NCBI RefSeq assembly: GCF_003725795.1
Contig: NZ_RBEE01000012.1
Span: 371,249 to 435,248, forward strand
Direction of reading: 5' to 3'
Length of the DNA stretch: 64,000 nucleotides
DNA from: Pedobacter jejuensis
GTDB lineage: Bacteria; Bacteroidota; Bacteroidia; Sphingobacteriales; Sphingobacteriaceae
Of the stretch, positions 1 through 9,345 are shown in pieces (the first letter of the stretch is position 1; each line of letters opens with the position of its first letter). The position numbers and the translations under genes were made by a program. The notes below the pieces were generated by a model, which worked only from the letters and a program-made list of their open reading frames with translations, had not been told where the DNA came from and ran no database searches.

Positions 1-1904
1 GTTCCTGCACTGGTATCAATTGTATTATAATATTCTGATTTTGAAGCAAAAAGCGGTTTAAAACCAAAGGCTTTGTAAACTTTTTGAGTTGCTTTACTTT
101 GTCCTGATTTGGTTGGAGGAATAATGGTATTACCGACCAAACGTGTTGGTACATCGTTATACATTTGCATGTCGCTGGCATAAATCCTATCGGCAATTTC
201 TCTAAAAACTGGACCAGAAACCGTGGCACCATAATAAGCACCTTTAGGATCATTTATAACCACAATTAAAGAATATTTCGGCTTATCAGCAGGGAAATAA
301 CCTACAAACGATGCCTGATATTGCTTGTTTGCTTTATAACCTTTATTTGCATCTGCAACCTGAGCTGTACCAGTTTTGCCAGCAATTTTATATAAAGGAT
401 TGTAAACAATTTGCTTGCCGCTACCTTCAGTAACCACACCTTCGAGCATTTTTTTGATTTTGCTCAAGGTAACATCCGAACAAATTTGTTCATTTATAAC
501 TTTAGCTTTAAACTGTTCAATTGGATTACCTAACCTTCTGATCTCTTTTACGAAAATTGGAGCCACATATTTTCCATTATTTGCTACTGCGTTGTAAAAC
601 GATAACATTTTAAGTGGTGTTAATTGCATTTCATAACCGTATGCCATTTGAGGCAAGGTCATTTTCCCCCAACTTTTATTTGTTTTTGGATTTTTAACTA
701 CCGGCATTGCTTCACCAGGAATTTGCAAACCCATTTTTTCGTTTAAATGCCAATCGTATAAATGATCTGTAAATTTTATTGGATCATCTCCATAATGGGT
801 GTTTATCAATTTTGCGATTGCTGCGTTAGATGATTCTTCAAATGCTTTTTTAACCGTAACGGTTTCTATTTTTGGATGCGAATCCGTAATCAGTTTTCCA
901 GGAATTTGATAATAGCCGGTTCCAATTAATGTATTTGTATCTACCAGTTTATCTTCTAAAAGCGCCATGTAAGAAGCTAATTTGAAAGTAGAACCTGGAT
1001 CCTGATTTCCGGCAATTGCATAGTTAAACTTCTCTTTGTAAACGCCTTCTTCAATTTTTGAAAAATTAGCTACTGCCCTAACTTCACCTGTTGCTACTTC
1101 CATTAAGATTGCAGTTCCGTGGTCTGCTCTCATTGCTATCAATTGCTTTTCGAGTGCGTTTTGGGTAAGATCCTGCATATTAATGTCGATAGTAGAAATA
1201 ATATCAGCTCCATCTTTTGGGGCAACTTCTTCCTCATCATTTACAGGCACATACACACCACCAGCAATACGTTGCATCAATCTTTTTCCACCTTCACCAT
1301 TTATGTATTCAGTATATGCACCTTCTAAACCAACACCATTTTTAACATTTGCATTTTTATAGCCAATGGTACGAGCAGCCAAAGCCTTAAATGGTAAAAT
1401 TCGCTTGTTTTGCTGTACGGCAATTAAACCGCCGCTAAACTTACCTACGTTGTAAAGCGGAAAAGTTCTGATTGTTTTTAAATCAGAATACCCCACTTTG
1501 CGGTGAATTAATAAATAGCGGGCGCTATCTTGTCTGCCTTTACGTAGTATTCTTGAATAATCTTTGGCTGATTTATCCTGGAAAATAGCGGCAAGTTTCA
1601 TTCCTAGAGAATCTACCTTTTCGTTAAAAATTTTATCATCGGCAATACCACCTGCAAACATATCCATATGCAATTCATACTCAGGAACAGAAGTTGCAAG
1701 CAAACTACCATCGTTAGAATAAATGTTACCTCTGGTAGCCTCAACAGTCATATAGCGTGTAGAAAGGCTATCGGCCATAGCTTTCCATTTATGCCCTTGT
1801 ATAAACTGCACCTGACCGAGACGTAAAAATACCGCCAAGGCAAAAAGCACAATTAAGCCAAATGCCAGATATACACGAAGCAGGATATTTGCTCTAATAT
1901 TCAT
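1..1904 (-). CDS. ftsI: Class B penicillin-binding protein FtsI (PBP3), 3' end beyond the window
   Basis: Septal peptidoglycan transpeptidase that cross-links cell wall at the division site, anchored in the inner membrane. The reading frame is open from an ATG at 1904 to the left edge (about 634 residues), so the C-terminus is missing. A single membrane helix lies near residues 8-25. All three transpeptidase motifs are present: STFK with the catalytic serine near residue 305, SSN near 358-360 and KTGTAQ near 510. The start overlaps the end of the ftsL-like gene by 11 bp, which suggests translational coupling within the mraZ-rsmH-ftsL-ftsI operon. Some Bacteroidota FtsI proteins end in a PASTA domain; whether this one does cannot be seen here. 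Confidence 0.95.
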   Translation of the reverse strand, partial: MNIRANILLRVYLAFGLIVLFALAVFLRLGQVQFIQGHKWKAMADSLSTRYMTVEATRGNIYSNDGSLLATSVPEYELHMDMFAGGIADDKIFNEKVDSLGMKLAAIFQDKSAKDYSRILRKGRQDSARYLLIHRKVGYSDLKTIRTFPLYNVGKFSGGLIAVQQNKRILPFKALAARTIGYKNANVKNGVGLEGAYTEYINGEGGKRLMQRIAGGVYVPVNDEEEVAPKDGADIISTIDINMQDLTQNALEKQLIAMRADHGTAILMEVATGEVRAVANFSKIEEGVYKEKFNYAIAGNQDPGSTFKLASYMALLEDKLVDTNTLIGTGYYQIPGKLITDSHPKIETVTVKKAFEESSNAAIAKLINTHYGDDPIKFTDHLYDWHLNEKMGLQIPGEAMPVVKNPKTNKSWGKMTLPQMAYGYEMQLTPLKMLSFYNAVANNGKYVAPIFVKEIRRLGNPIEQFKAKVINEQICSDVTLSKIKKMLEGVVTEGSGKQIVYNPLYKIAGKTGTAQVADANKGYKANKQYQASFVGYFPADKPKYSLIVVINDPKGAYYGATVSGPVFREIADRIYASDMQMYNDVPTRLVGNTIIPPTKSGQSKATQKVYKAFGFKPLFASKSEYYNTIDTSAG

Positions 1905-2310
1905 CGCTTTTAACAATTAGTTTTTTTGGTGGTTCTATTAATTCTTTTATTCCGAGGGTATCTACTTTTTTGGCAACCTCTGTTAATTTGCTCTTAAACA
2001 TCAGGTCGGCTTTAAGCGATTTGTACTCCCATCGCAACTCTTTTACTTCTTTATTTAATTTATCAATTCTGCGAACATTGTTTACCGCAAAGTGACTATT
2101 AGCAATGTAAACCATACCTAAGAGTGCCAAGAAACACAAATAAGGCAAAGCATCTGTAGCTGCTTCTTTTGATATTACACCTTCCGTAAAAAACTTACCG
2201 ATGAAAGTTTCGCTAAACTTTTTATCGTCTTCTGGTTTAGTTTTTTCGGTTTTAACCTTTAATTCAGGTTCAGGCCCGATTTCTTCTTCATCTGCTCTGA
2301 ACTTGTTCAT
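1894..2310 (-). CDS. ftsL: FtsL-like division protein
   Basis: Small bitopic division protein, 138 aa, expected to pair with FtsB/FtsQ-like partners in the divisome. It has an acidic, charged cytoplasmic tail of about 50 residues, one hydrophobic segment near residues 54-72, and a short extracytoplasmic helix rich in charged heptads (about 76-115) typical of FtsL coiled coils. Sequence conservation in this family is weak. The assignment rests on size, topology and its place between rsmH and ftsI. It overlaps rsmH by 4 bp and ftsI by 11 bp. Confidence 0.8.
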   Translation of the reverse strand: MNKFRADEEEIGPEPELKVKTEKTKPEDDKKFSETFIGKFFTEGVISKEAATDALPYLCFLALLGMVYIANSHFAVNNVRRIDKLNKEVKELRWEYKSLKADLMFKSKLTEVAKKVDTLGIKELIEPPKKLIVKSDEY

Positions 2311-3215
2311 ATTTTTTCTGCTATTCTTAATTTTGCACTACGAGCCCGATTATTAAGGGCAATTTCTTCGTCTGAAGCGATTATCGCTTTGCGGGTAATT
2401 ACGTTGAATGGTTTCTGCTGATTGCCAAAAAAATCTTTCTCTACTTCTCCCTGAAATTTACCTTTAGCCATGAAATTTTTAACAGGCCTATCTTCAAGCG
2501 AGTGGTAAGACATAACCACCAACCTTCCATCAGGCTTTAAAACATCAGCTGCTTGTTGCAAAAAATCTTCAAGTACTTTAATCTCTGCATTTACTTCAAT
2601 TCGTAAAGCCTGAAAAACCTGCGCCAAGTATTTATTTTCTTTTCCTTTCGGGATATATTCAGCAATGGCAATTTTAAATTTATCTATATCTGTAAACGGA
2701 TTTTCTAAACGAGCCGTAACAATTGCACGAGCCAAAGATTTCGCATTTTTAACTTCACCATAAATGCCAAAAATTTTATGAAGCTTATCTTCTGAATAAG
2801 TATTTAAAACTTCAGCAGCTGTTAAGTTCCCATTTGGATCCATCCGCATATCTAAATCTGCATTGAAACGAATAGAAAAACCACGCTCAGGCACATCAAA
2901 CTGATGAGAAGAAACGCCGAGGTCGGCGAGAATACCATCAACTTGTTTAATACCATTTAAGCGAAGATTATTTTTTAAAAACCCAAAATTTTGATCGATA
3001 AAAATGAAGCGACTATCATTAGGAATATTTGCCTGAGCATCCGGATCCTGATCAAAGGCGATTAACCTGCCTTCTGCACCTAAATGTTTTAGAATTTCTT
3101 TAGAATGGCCTCCTCCACCAAATGTCACATCAACATAAATGCCATTGGGCTTAATATTTAAACCATCGATGCAGGGTTGCAACATTACAGGAATGTGGTA
3201 ATTATTCTCCATCAT
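2307..3215 (-). CDS. rsmH: 16S rRNA (cytosine1402-N4)-methyltransferase RsmH (MraW)
   Basis: SAM-dependent methyltransferase that modifies C1402 of 16S rRNA in the decoding centre. The 302-aa length is normal for the family. The glycine-rich SAM site DVTFGGGGHS is near residues 29-38, followed by the family segments ADLGVSSHQ and RGFSIR, and a C-terminal SYHSLEDRPVK block. There are two adjacent Met codons at the start; either could be used. The gene overlaps mraZ by 14 bp and ftsL by 4 bp, consistent with one tightly coupled transcript. Confidence 0.97.
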   Translation of the reverse strand: MMENNYHIPVMLQPCIDGLNIKPNGIYVDVTFGGGGHSKEILKHLGAEGRLIAFDQDPDAQANIPNDSRFIFIDQNFGFLKNNLRLNGIKQVDGILADLGVSSHQFDVPERGFSIRFNADLDMRMDPNGNLTAAEVLNTYSEDKLHKIFGIYGEVKNAKSLARAIVTARLENPFTDIDKFKIAIAEYIPKGKENKYLAQVFQALRIEVNAEIKVLEDFLQQAADVLKPDGRLVVMSYHSLEDRPVKNFMAKGKFQGEVEKDFFGNQQKPFNVITRKAIIASDEEIALNNRARSAKLRIAEKI

Positions 3216-3669
3216 TACCTCCTTTTTTGCTACCCATTACTTTTTGAGCCAAACTGGCGAAATTAGCCGGCGTATTATCTAGGGTATCTTCGTAAGCCTG
3301 TTTATCCCAAACCTCTACACGATCAAGCTGACAAGCAAGCATTACATCAGCACCAATACCAGCATATTCGGTAAGTGATTTTGGAAGGAGTACACGTCCG
3401 GCTGCATCAAGACTAAGTTCGGTTGCGCCACGAGTAAAAGCTCTTATGAATTTTCTGTTTTCCTCATCGTAAACATTCAATTCACTTAACTGACTAACAA
3501 TTTTATCCCAAACACTTTTTGGATAGATAACTAGATTTTTTTCGAAACCACGGTTTACAACTAAACCTTCACGCTCCACATCAGGCAATTGTTTCTTAAG
3601 CGCAGAAGGCACCATCAAACGGCCTTTTGCGTCAAGCTTACAATCAAATTCTCCTAAAAGATGGGTCAT
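3202..3669 (-). CDS. mraZ: Transcriptional regulator MraZ
   Basis: DNA-binding regulator at the head of the division and cell-wall cluster. In E. coli MraZ represses its own operon. The 155-aa protein has two SpoVT/AbrB-type halves, visible as LDAKGRLMVPSALKK (about 12-26) and LDAAGRVLLPKSL (about 88-100), the duplicated DAKGR / DAAGR signature of the family. It is the first gene of the operon and its stop lies inside rsmH. Three tandem 10-bp repeats upstream (3713-3739) look like its operator. Confidence 0.96.
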   Translation of the reverse strand: MTHLLGEFDCKLDAKGRLMVPSALKKQLPDVEREGLVVNRGFEKNLVIYPKSVWDKIVSQLSELNVYDEENRKFIRAFTRGATELSLDAAGRVLLPKSLTEYAGIGADVMLACQLDRVEVWDKQAYEDTLDNTPANFASLAQKVMGSKKGGNDGE

Positions 3670-3712
3670 AGTGGTATTTACACTTTTTATGTAGTGTAAA
3701 AGTAAATAGTTC

Positions 3713-3739
3713 TACCACTTTTTACCACTTTTTACCACA
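3713..3739 (-). promoter_or_regulatory. Candidate MraZ operator: three 10-bp direct repeats
   Basis: On the minus strand the word GTGGTAAAAA occurs in tandem with an exact 10-bp step (plus-strand taccac at 3713, 3723 and 3733), 45-70 bp upstream of the mraZ ATG. E. coli MraZ binds TGGGN repeats spaced by 5 nt, which gives the same 10-bp period. Here each unit reads TGGTA with a 5-nt spacer. One helical turn per repeat and the position before mraZ support autoregulation. Binding itself is inferred. Confidence 0.7.
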
Positions 3740-4144
3740 AAAAAGTTTTCCACATATACTTTCTCCCACTTTGCCCCCCAAACAGACAGAAAAGAAACTA
3801 TTTTAAATTTAATAAAAACTGCTTAATCACTGGTAAAAAGCTAGTTAAGTACAAAAATTAGTATTTATATAAATCAATGTCACTGAAAATATTTTTTTTC
3901 AAATTCTCAATTTAAAAGCCCAAAGCTAATGACATATTCGCCTAATTACCCAAAATTTTATGCACAAAACGTTTAACAGAGTAGGTAATTTTCTATTCAA
4001 TGGACGCTAAACAAATAATTTGCTCATCTGCATTTAAATAAAAACGTAATATTAAAATAACTAATGCTTAAATCATAATTAAAAAATTGGTTTACAATAC
4101 ATTACAGAAAAAAATAGGTATTTTTAATATTAAAATCATCAGCT
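3740..4144. other. Non-coding AT-rich intergenic stretch
   Basis: Divergent region between mraZ and the cupin gene. Apart from the MraZ repeats at its left end it is very AT-rich. I see no gene, RNA or clear terminator. It probably holds the promoters for both directions, but no box is convincing. Confidence 0.5.
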
Positions 4145-4723
4145 ATGAAAAGAAGTTCATTTTTTAAAGCAGCGGCGGCGGCAACATCCCTTACTATCCT
4201 TCCATTCAGAAGTTTTTCTGAACTATTTATTTCTTCAGAAGATAGAAAAGGTTTCAAAGTAAAAGCGGGCGCAGACAGATTTGAGAAACCCATAACCTTA
4301 TTTGAAGGAGATACATTTTATACTAAGGTTTCATCAAAAGATACAAACGGAGATTTGTATGTTTATGAATCTACCCGAGTAAAAAAAGGAGGTCCATCAC
4401 TTCATTTTCATTATGCCCAAGATGAAATCTGGTATGTACTAGAAGGTGAGTTTGTAATAAAAGTTGGTGATGTGTTACACGAGGCTAAACCGGGAGATAC
4501 TGTTTTTGGACCACGAGGCATTCCGCATTCGTTCTCAAAAACGAGTGAGGGTTTGGGAAGAATGATTATGACCTTTCAACCAGCAGGCAAAATGGAGGAA
4601 TTTTTCATCGCTGTATCCGAAGGAAAACTAAAAAATGCTACACCCGAACAGCAGCAGGAAATAAGAAAGGCACATGGTTTTGAAGCTGTTGGCGAAGGTG
4701 TAGGTTACCAGAAAAAATTCTAA
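4145..4723 (+). CDS. Exported cupin-domain protein
   Basis: A 192-aa single-domain cupin of unknown substrate. The N-terminus (KRSSFFKAAAAATSL) resembles a signal peptide with a Tat-like flavour, though the twin arginine is Lys-Arg. The two cupin motifs are visible: HFHYAQDEIWYVLEGEF near residues 86-102 and GDTVFGPRGIPHSF near 118-131, so the His/Glu metal-binding set appears intact. The family includes dioxygenases, isomerases and sugar-binding proteins, so no reaction can be assigned. It is followed 69 bp later by a DoxX-like gene on the same strand. Confidence 0.8.
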   Translation: MKRSSFFKAAAAATSLTILPFRSFSELFISSEDRKGFKVKAGADRFEKPITLFEGDTFYTKVSSKDTNGDLYVYESTRVKKGGPSLHFHYAQDEIWYVLEGEFVIKVGDVLHEAKPGDTVFGPRGIPHSFSKTSEGLGRMIMTFQPAGKMEEFFIAVSEGKLKNATPEQQQEIRKAHGFEAVGEGVGYQKKF

Positions 4724-4792
4724 TGTAGGTACTTAAAAAATTTGTCAACTTTCTTCAATCAAAATCGTTAGCTTATACAATTGTGAAGGGGT

Positions 4793-5185
4793 ATGAAAGA
4801 AGAAAACACTAAAAAAATAGCTAAAATCGCATTAGGTGCAGGTTTAATATTCGCAGGAATTGGTCACCTAACTTTTGCCAGAAAAGCATTTCAGGCACAA
4901 GTGCCCAATTGGGTTCCATTAAAGAAAGACGATACGGTAATACAATCTGGTCTGGTTGAAATTGCACTAGGTACGGCACTAATTTTTGCACCAGAAAAAC
5001 ATAAAAAAACTGTAGGTAAAATCGCTGCAGGATTATTTACAGCGGTGTTTCCAGGCAATATTGCTCAATACAGAAATAAACGAAGTGCCTTTGGATTAGA
5101 TACAGATACAAAAAGATTTGGAAGGTTGTTCTTCCAACCTGTTTTAGTTTATTGGGCCTTAAGAAGTACGGGAAATATTAAATAA
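4793..5185 (+). CDS. DoxX-like small membrane protein
   Basis: A 130-aa integral membrane protein with about four hydrophobic segments. The pattern GAGLIFAGIGHLTFAR near the N-terminus, PNWVPLKKDD, and the closing FFQPVLVYWALRST are typical of the DoxX/COG4270 group. Function of these proteins is poorly defined; some relatives take part in redox or oxidative-stress systems. It may share a transcript with the preceding cupin gene, and a strong hairpin follows it. Confidence 0.75.
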   Translation: MKEENTKKIAKIALGAGLIFAGIGHLTFARKAFQAQVPNWVPLKKDDTVIQSGLVEIALGTALIFAPEKHKKTVGKIAAGLFTAVFPGNIAQYRNKRSAFGLDTDTKRFGRLFFQPVLVYWALRSTGNIK

Positions 5186-5214
5186 ATCGAGCGGTATTGA
5201 AATAATAATTAATA

Positions 5215-5249
5215 AAAATGGTCAGATTAGTTAATAACCTGACCATTTT
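5215..5249. terminator. Bidirectional hairpin terminator between DoxX-like gene and pgk
   Basis: A perfect 11-bp stem, AAAATGGTCAG at 5215-5225 and its complement at 5239-5249, with a 13-nt loop. The arms end in A4/T4, and the hairpin sits between two convergent genes, so it can serve both strands. Confidence 0.75.
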
Positions 5250-5268
5250 ATTTTAAAATATTTTAATC

Positions 5269-6462
5269 TTATTCATTAATTGCTTTAACACCTGGCAATT
5301 CTTTACCTTCCATATATTCTAATAAGGCACCGCCACCTGTAGAAACATAACTCACTTCATCTTCTAAGCCAAATTTTGCAATCGCCGCAGCAGAATCACC
5401 ACCGCCGATTAAAGAAAATGCACCATTATTTTTAGTTGCAGCTACAACTGCCTCTGCAACGGCTTTGGTTCCGGCTTGGAAATTTTCCATTTCGAAAACA
5501 CCCATTGGTCCGTTCCACAACAAAGTTTTAGAATTTTTGATAACATCTTGGAATAAAGCAATTGATTTTGGACCGATATCCAATCCCATCCAATCCGCAG
5601 GAATCTGTCCAGAATCTACATCTTTCTTATCTGCGTCGTTCGCAAACTTATCAGCAATTACGGTATCCGAAGGAAGAATTAGGTTAACACCTTTAGCTTT
5701 TGCTTTTTCTATCAATTCCAAAGAAAGCTCTTGTTTATCAGCCTCTAACAATGAAGTACCGATTTCACCACCTTGCGCTTTCGCGAAAGTATAAGCCATA
5801 CCGCCGCCGATAATTAAATTATCAACCTTATCTAATAATTTTTCAATCAATAGAATTTTATCAGAAACTTTTGCACCACCCATAATTGCCGTAAATGGTC
5901 TTTCAGGATGATTCAATACTTTTTCTGCATTTTCTAATTCAGATGCCATTAAATATCCAAAATATTTCGCATCAGGAAAAAACTGAGCAATAACTGCTGT
6001 AGATGCATGTGCTCTGTGTGCTGTACCGAACGCATCGTTTACATAAACATCACCTAATGCCGCTAATTTTTCAGCAAAAGCAACATCACCTTTTTCTTCC
6101 TCTTTGTAAAAACGTAGATTCTCTAAAAGCAAAACCTGACCAGGAAATAAATTTTTAGCTTGGTTAACAGCAGACTCACCGATACAATCATCTGCAAATT
6201 TTACTTCCAAATCTAACATGCGAGATAAATCTCCTAAGATATGTTTTAATGAATATTTATCTGTTGGTCCATCTTTTGGGCGACCTAAATGCGACATTAA
6301 AATTACTGAGCCGCCATCATTTAAAATTTTTTCTATTGTTGGCAATGCAGCTCGCATCCTTTTATCATCGGTAATTTTAAAATCGTCATCCAACGGAACA
6401 TTAAAATCTACTCTTATTAACGCTTTTTTATCTTTAAAGTTAATCTGGTCTATCGTTTTCAT
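5269..6462 (-). CDS. pgk: Phosphoglycerate kinase
   Basis: Cytosolic glycolytic enzyme that transfers phosphate from 1,3-bisphosphoglycerate to ADP. The 397-aa length is standard. Visible signatures are RVDFNVPL near residues 17-24, SHLGRPKDG near 58-66, the hinge and nucleotide segment [10 protein letters not shown] near 194-203, and GGGDSAAAI near the C-terminus. It follows a GNAT gene with a 6-bp gap and lies in a gap-GNAT-pgk unit, so two consecutive steps of glycolysis are co-transcribed. Confidence 0.98.
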   Translation of the reverse strand: MKTIDQINFKDKKALIRVDFNVPLDDDFKITDDKRMRAALPTIEKILNDGGSVILMSHLGRPKDGPTDKYSLKHILGDLSRMLDLEVKFADDCIGESAVNQAKNLFPGQVLLLENLRFYKEEEKGDVAFAEKLAALGDVYVNDAFGTAHRAHASTAVIAQFFPDAKYFGYLMASELENAEKVLNHPERPFTAIMGGAKVSDKILLIEKLLDKVDNLIIGGGMAYTFAKAQGGEIGTSLLEADKQELSLELIEKAKAKGVNLILPSDTVIADKFANDADKKDVDSGQIPADWMGLDIGPKSIALFQDVIKNSKTLLWNGPMGVFEMENFQAGTKAVAEAVVAATKNNGAFSLIGGGDSAAAIAKFGLEDEVSYVSTGGGALLEYMEGKELPGVKAINE

Positions 6463-6468
6463 GCTTTA

Positions 6469-6906
6469 TTATTTTTGATTTAAATTTAATTTCATTTCGT
6501 AATGGAAACCTATTCCAGGAATATCAAACTCAGGCGATTCGGTTGTAAAGCCAATTTTTTTATAAAATACTGCTGCAGAAGAACGGGCATTACACCACAA
6601 ATATGCAGTTTTATATTCTTTCAAATACTCAATAGCGAAAGTTATTAAGGCAGCGCCATAACCTCTTTTTCCGAAATCGGGATGTGTTGCCATACCCCTC
6701 AACTGGTAACCTTCACCCTCTCCTTCAAAAAAATCATTGCGCATAAAGGTTGCTATCGATCGTATTTCACCATCTACTTCGTAACCTAAATGAAAAGTGT
6801 CATAAGCTTCATCACCATCAAAGTGGCAAAAATCAAAAGATTTACCATTTCTAAGAACCAGGCTTCTTAGCGGAAGAACTTCTTCTTTGGTGATGAATTT
6901 TACCAT
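6469..6906 (-). CDS. GNAT family N-acetyltransferase
   Basis: A 145-aa acetyl-CoA-dependent acetyltransferase of unknown substrate. The acetyl-CoA loop is seen as QLRGMATHPDFGKRGYGAAL (about residues 81-100), followed by the AVFYKKIGF motif that normally closes the fold. It lies between gap (32 bp upstream) and pgk (6 bp downstream). The placement could point to metabolic or protein acetylation, but this is speculative. Confidence 0.88.
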   Translation of the reverse strand: MVKFITKEEVLPLRSLVLRNGKSFDFCHFDGDEAYDTFHLGYEVDGEIRSIATFMRNDFFEGEGEGYQLRGMATHPDFGKRGYGAALITFAIEYLKEYKTAYLWCNARSSAAVFYKKIGFTTESPEFDIPGIGFHYEMKLNLNQK

Positions 6907-6938
6907 ACTAATTAAGGGAATGAATGATTTAATTTTGT

Positions 6939-7976
6939 TTAATGAATTGGTTCGGTTTGATTAATTGGAATTTGAACTAGTGAACCCTTTTTAACTGCTT
7001 CAATCTTTTTTATTAAATCGACCAGCCGGCTACTATAACCGTATTCATTATCGTACCAACCAACAACTTTTACCAAATCGCCAACTATTGATGTTAATTG
7101 GGCATCAAATATACAAGAGTGTGGGTTATCAATAATATCAACAGATACTATCGGGTCTTCCGTATATTCTAAAACCTGTTTAAATTCATTTTCAGAGGCA
7201 TTTTTAAACGCTTTGTTAATCTCATCAATGGTAGTTTTATTTTTTAAAACGCAGGTAAAATCTGTCAAAGAACCATTTAATACGGGAACTCGGATGCCCG
7301 CACCGCCCAATTTGCCATCCAATTCAGGGAAGATATGTGTTATTGCCTTTGCTGCTCCAGTTGTTGTGGGTATGATGGAAGCAGAAGCCGCTCTTGCCCT
7401 ACGCAAATCTTTGTGATTACTATCGTGCAGGTTTTGGTCGCCAGTCATCGAATGAATTGTAGTAATGTAACCTTCTTCAACGCCCCATTTATCGTTCAAA
7501 ATTTTTATCATTGGGGCGATATTATTTGTGGTACAACTAGCATTCGAAAGAATTTTACTGGTTAAGTCAATGCTATCATCATTAACACCCAATACCACCA
7601 TTGGTATATCATCAGCCGCAGGAGCAGAAATAATTACCTGTTTAGCTCCAGAAATTAAATGTCCTTCGGCATCTTCGTAAGTTAAATTTTTACCTGTACA
7701 ATCTACAACGATATCCACCTTTAATGCCGACCAAGGCAAATGAGCAGCTTGTTTAAACGAAAATATTGGGATGGACAAGTTATCGATTATTAATGCATCG
7801 GGCTTTGCAGAAACCTTGCCTTTAAATACACCATGAACGGTATCATATTTAAAGAGATGAGCCATTGTTTTTGGTTCAGACAAATCGTTAATTGCCACTA
7901 CTTCGAAACCCTCGGCAAGTGCCAAACGTAAGAAGGTTCTCCCAATGCGGCCAAAACCATTTACTGCTATTCTCAT
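6939..7976 (-). CDS. gap: Glyceraldehyde-3-phosphate dehydrogenase, type I
   Basis: Glycolytic enzyme that oxidises glyceraldehyde-3-phosphate to 1,3-bisphosphoglycerate. The 345-aa protein begins with the NAD-binding motif NGFGRIGR (6-13). The acidic residue in AINDL (about 31) fits NAD preference. The catalytic Cys148 lies in SNASCTTNN, with TMTGDQ-like and NEYGYSSRLVDL segments further on. It is the first gene of a unit with GNAT and pgk. A TAATTTTG box lies about 18 bp upstream of the start. Confidence 0.97.
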   Translation of the reverse strand: MRIAVNGFGRIGRTFLRLALAEGFEVVAINDLSEPKTMAHLFKYDTVHGVFKGKVSAKPDALIIDNLSIPIFSFKQAAHLPWSALKVDIVVDCTGKNLTYEDAEGHLISGAKQVIISAPAADDIPMVVLGVNDDSIDLTSKILSNASCTTNNIAPMIKILNDKWGVEEGYITTIHSMTGDQNLHDSNHKDLRRARAASASIIPTTTGAAKAITHIFPELDGKLGGAGIRVPVLNGSLTDFTCVLKNKTTIDEINKAFKNASENEFKQVLEYTEDPIVSVDIIDNPHSCIFDAQLTSIVGDLVKVVGWYDNEYGYSSRLVDLIKKIEAVKKGSLVQIPINQTEPIH

Positions 7977-7993
7977 TTATAAAATTTAAAACA

Positions 7994-8001
7994 CAAAATT
8001 A
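7994..8001 (-). promoter_or_regulatory. Candidate -7 box for gap
   Basis: Read on the minus strand the sequence is TAATTTTG, an exact match to the Bacteroidota -7 consensus TAnnTTTG, 18 bp before the gap start codon. No clear TTG-type -33 box is seen at the expected distance, so this is tentative. Confidence 0.4.
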
Positions 8002-8088
8002 ATGTTTATTTTGAGATAGTAGCGGATAAAGAAATACATATAAATGTGATAATTTATTAAGAGCGGTTTATGGAGCGAGTACTAATTG

Positions 8089-9165
8089 TTACCGACCAAT
8101 TTTTCTTAATCTATAAAACAAGAAAAAATCGAGTAATAAACATAATCCAAGTATAAAAAAGATAAGAAAGAAGTTTCCTAAATGGCGTATTAATAAACCC
8201 AATGCAACCATGCAAAGATTTAATCCTGCAGTGGCAAAAATGATGTAAGGCGGTTTCAATCCTAATCTTTCTAAACGATGGTGAATATGATTTCTATCGC
8301 CTGTAAAAGGAGATTTCCCTTTAAGAACACGAACAGTAAAAATTCTTAACGAATCGAAAATTGGTACAATTAAAATTGATACTGCAATTGCCGGTGCAGA
8401 TAAAATTAGCGGTGTATTATCTCCGGTTACTTTGTTAAGTTCTATAAATTTTATGGCCAATGCAGCAGTAACCAATCCGATTATTAATGCTCCGGTATCG
8501 CCCATAAATATTTTTGCCGGATACCAGTTATACTTTAAAAAACCACCAATAGCACCTGCTAAAGAAAATGCAATAAATGCATAAGGCAATTGATGCATCA
8601 AGGCAAATAAAACACCAAAAATGAGGTTTGCAATAATACCAATGGAACCTGCAAGTCCATCGACACCATCGATAAGATTGAAGGCATTGTTGAGAAAAAT
8701 TATCAAGATAACAGAAAAAATACCTCCCCAAAACAAGGGCATATCCCAAATCCCCAATACTCCATATAGGCTACTTAAGCGAAAACCACCAAAGAATACC
8801 AGAATTACGGCAACCAAGAGTTGTAAAATAAATTTTGTGCTTGTATTGCTTCCATGCACATCATCCTTTAAGCCTAAACCGGCAAGAATAATACAAGAAG
8901 TAATTAAAAAATTAGCCTCTTCAAAATTGACCAACGTAGAAAAAAGCAAGGTTGTTATGGTAAAACTTGCCACAATTGCTACACCACCTAAACGAGAAAT
9001 GTTTCGTTGGTGCGTTTTCCTATGCATATCATTTTTATCGAATAAGCTGTATTTGGTGGATATGTAAATAACAGAAGGAATGCTGTACATAACAATAACC
9101 GCAGCAATAAAAGTTATAGCCAAATAAAAATATACGGAATATGCATTTAGAAAATGTAGAAGCAA
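8089..9165 (-). CDS. wecA: WecA/TagO/MraY-family undecaprenyl-phosphate sugar-1-phosphate transferase
   Basis: Polytopic inner-membrane enzyme that loads a sugar-1-phosphate onto undecaprenyl phosphate, the first step of a surface polysaccharide. The 358-aa protein has about ten membrane segments. Family motifs are intact: GLKDDVHG near residue 100, NAFNLIDGVDGLAG near 162-175, IFMGDTGAL near 210-220 and the GDRNHIHHRL loop near 293-302. The His-rich last motif is that of the WecA/TagO branch, not MraY. It lies next to a glycosyltransferase gene, which supports a role in exopolysaccharide or O-antigen synthesis. Confidence 0.88.
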   Translation of the reverse strand: MLLHFLNAYSVYFYLAITFIAAVIVMYSIPSVIYISTKYSLFDKNDMHRKTHQRNISRLGGVAIVASFTITTLLFSTLVNFEEANFLITSCIILAGLGLKDDVHGSNTSTKFILQLLVAVILVFFGGFRLSSLYGVLGIWDMPLFWGGIFSVILIIFLNNAFNLIDGVDGLAGSIGIIANLIFGVLFALMHQLPYAFIAFSLAGAIGGFLKYNWYPAKIFMGDTGALIIGLVTAALAIKFIELNKVTGDNTPLILSAPAIAVSILIVPIFDSLRIFTVRVLKGKSPFTGDRNHIHHRLERLGLKPPYIIFATAGLNLCMVALGLLIRHLGNFFLIFFILGLCLLLDFFLFYRLRKIGR

Positions 9166-9345
9166 AATGTAGAAGGTTTAATAACAAATATAATGATTTG
9201 CCATTATATGATGTTACATTGTAATTAGTTTATTTTCAGTAATTTGAATTAGAGACAAAGGCTTACTCTATATTGTTTAACGTTAAAAATTATACAACAA
9301 AAAAATTAAACTGCTTCAAAAAGCTAACTTTAATATTTTGTTTTT

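Noticed and set aside
4102..4293. Minus-strand ORF over the start of the cupin gene
   Set aside because: Antisense shadow of the signal peptide region.
7335..7565. Plus-strand ORF of 76 codons rich in Cys and Ser
   Set aside because: It is antisense to the gap catalytic region and is a shadow frame.
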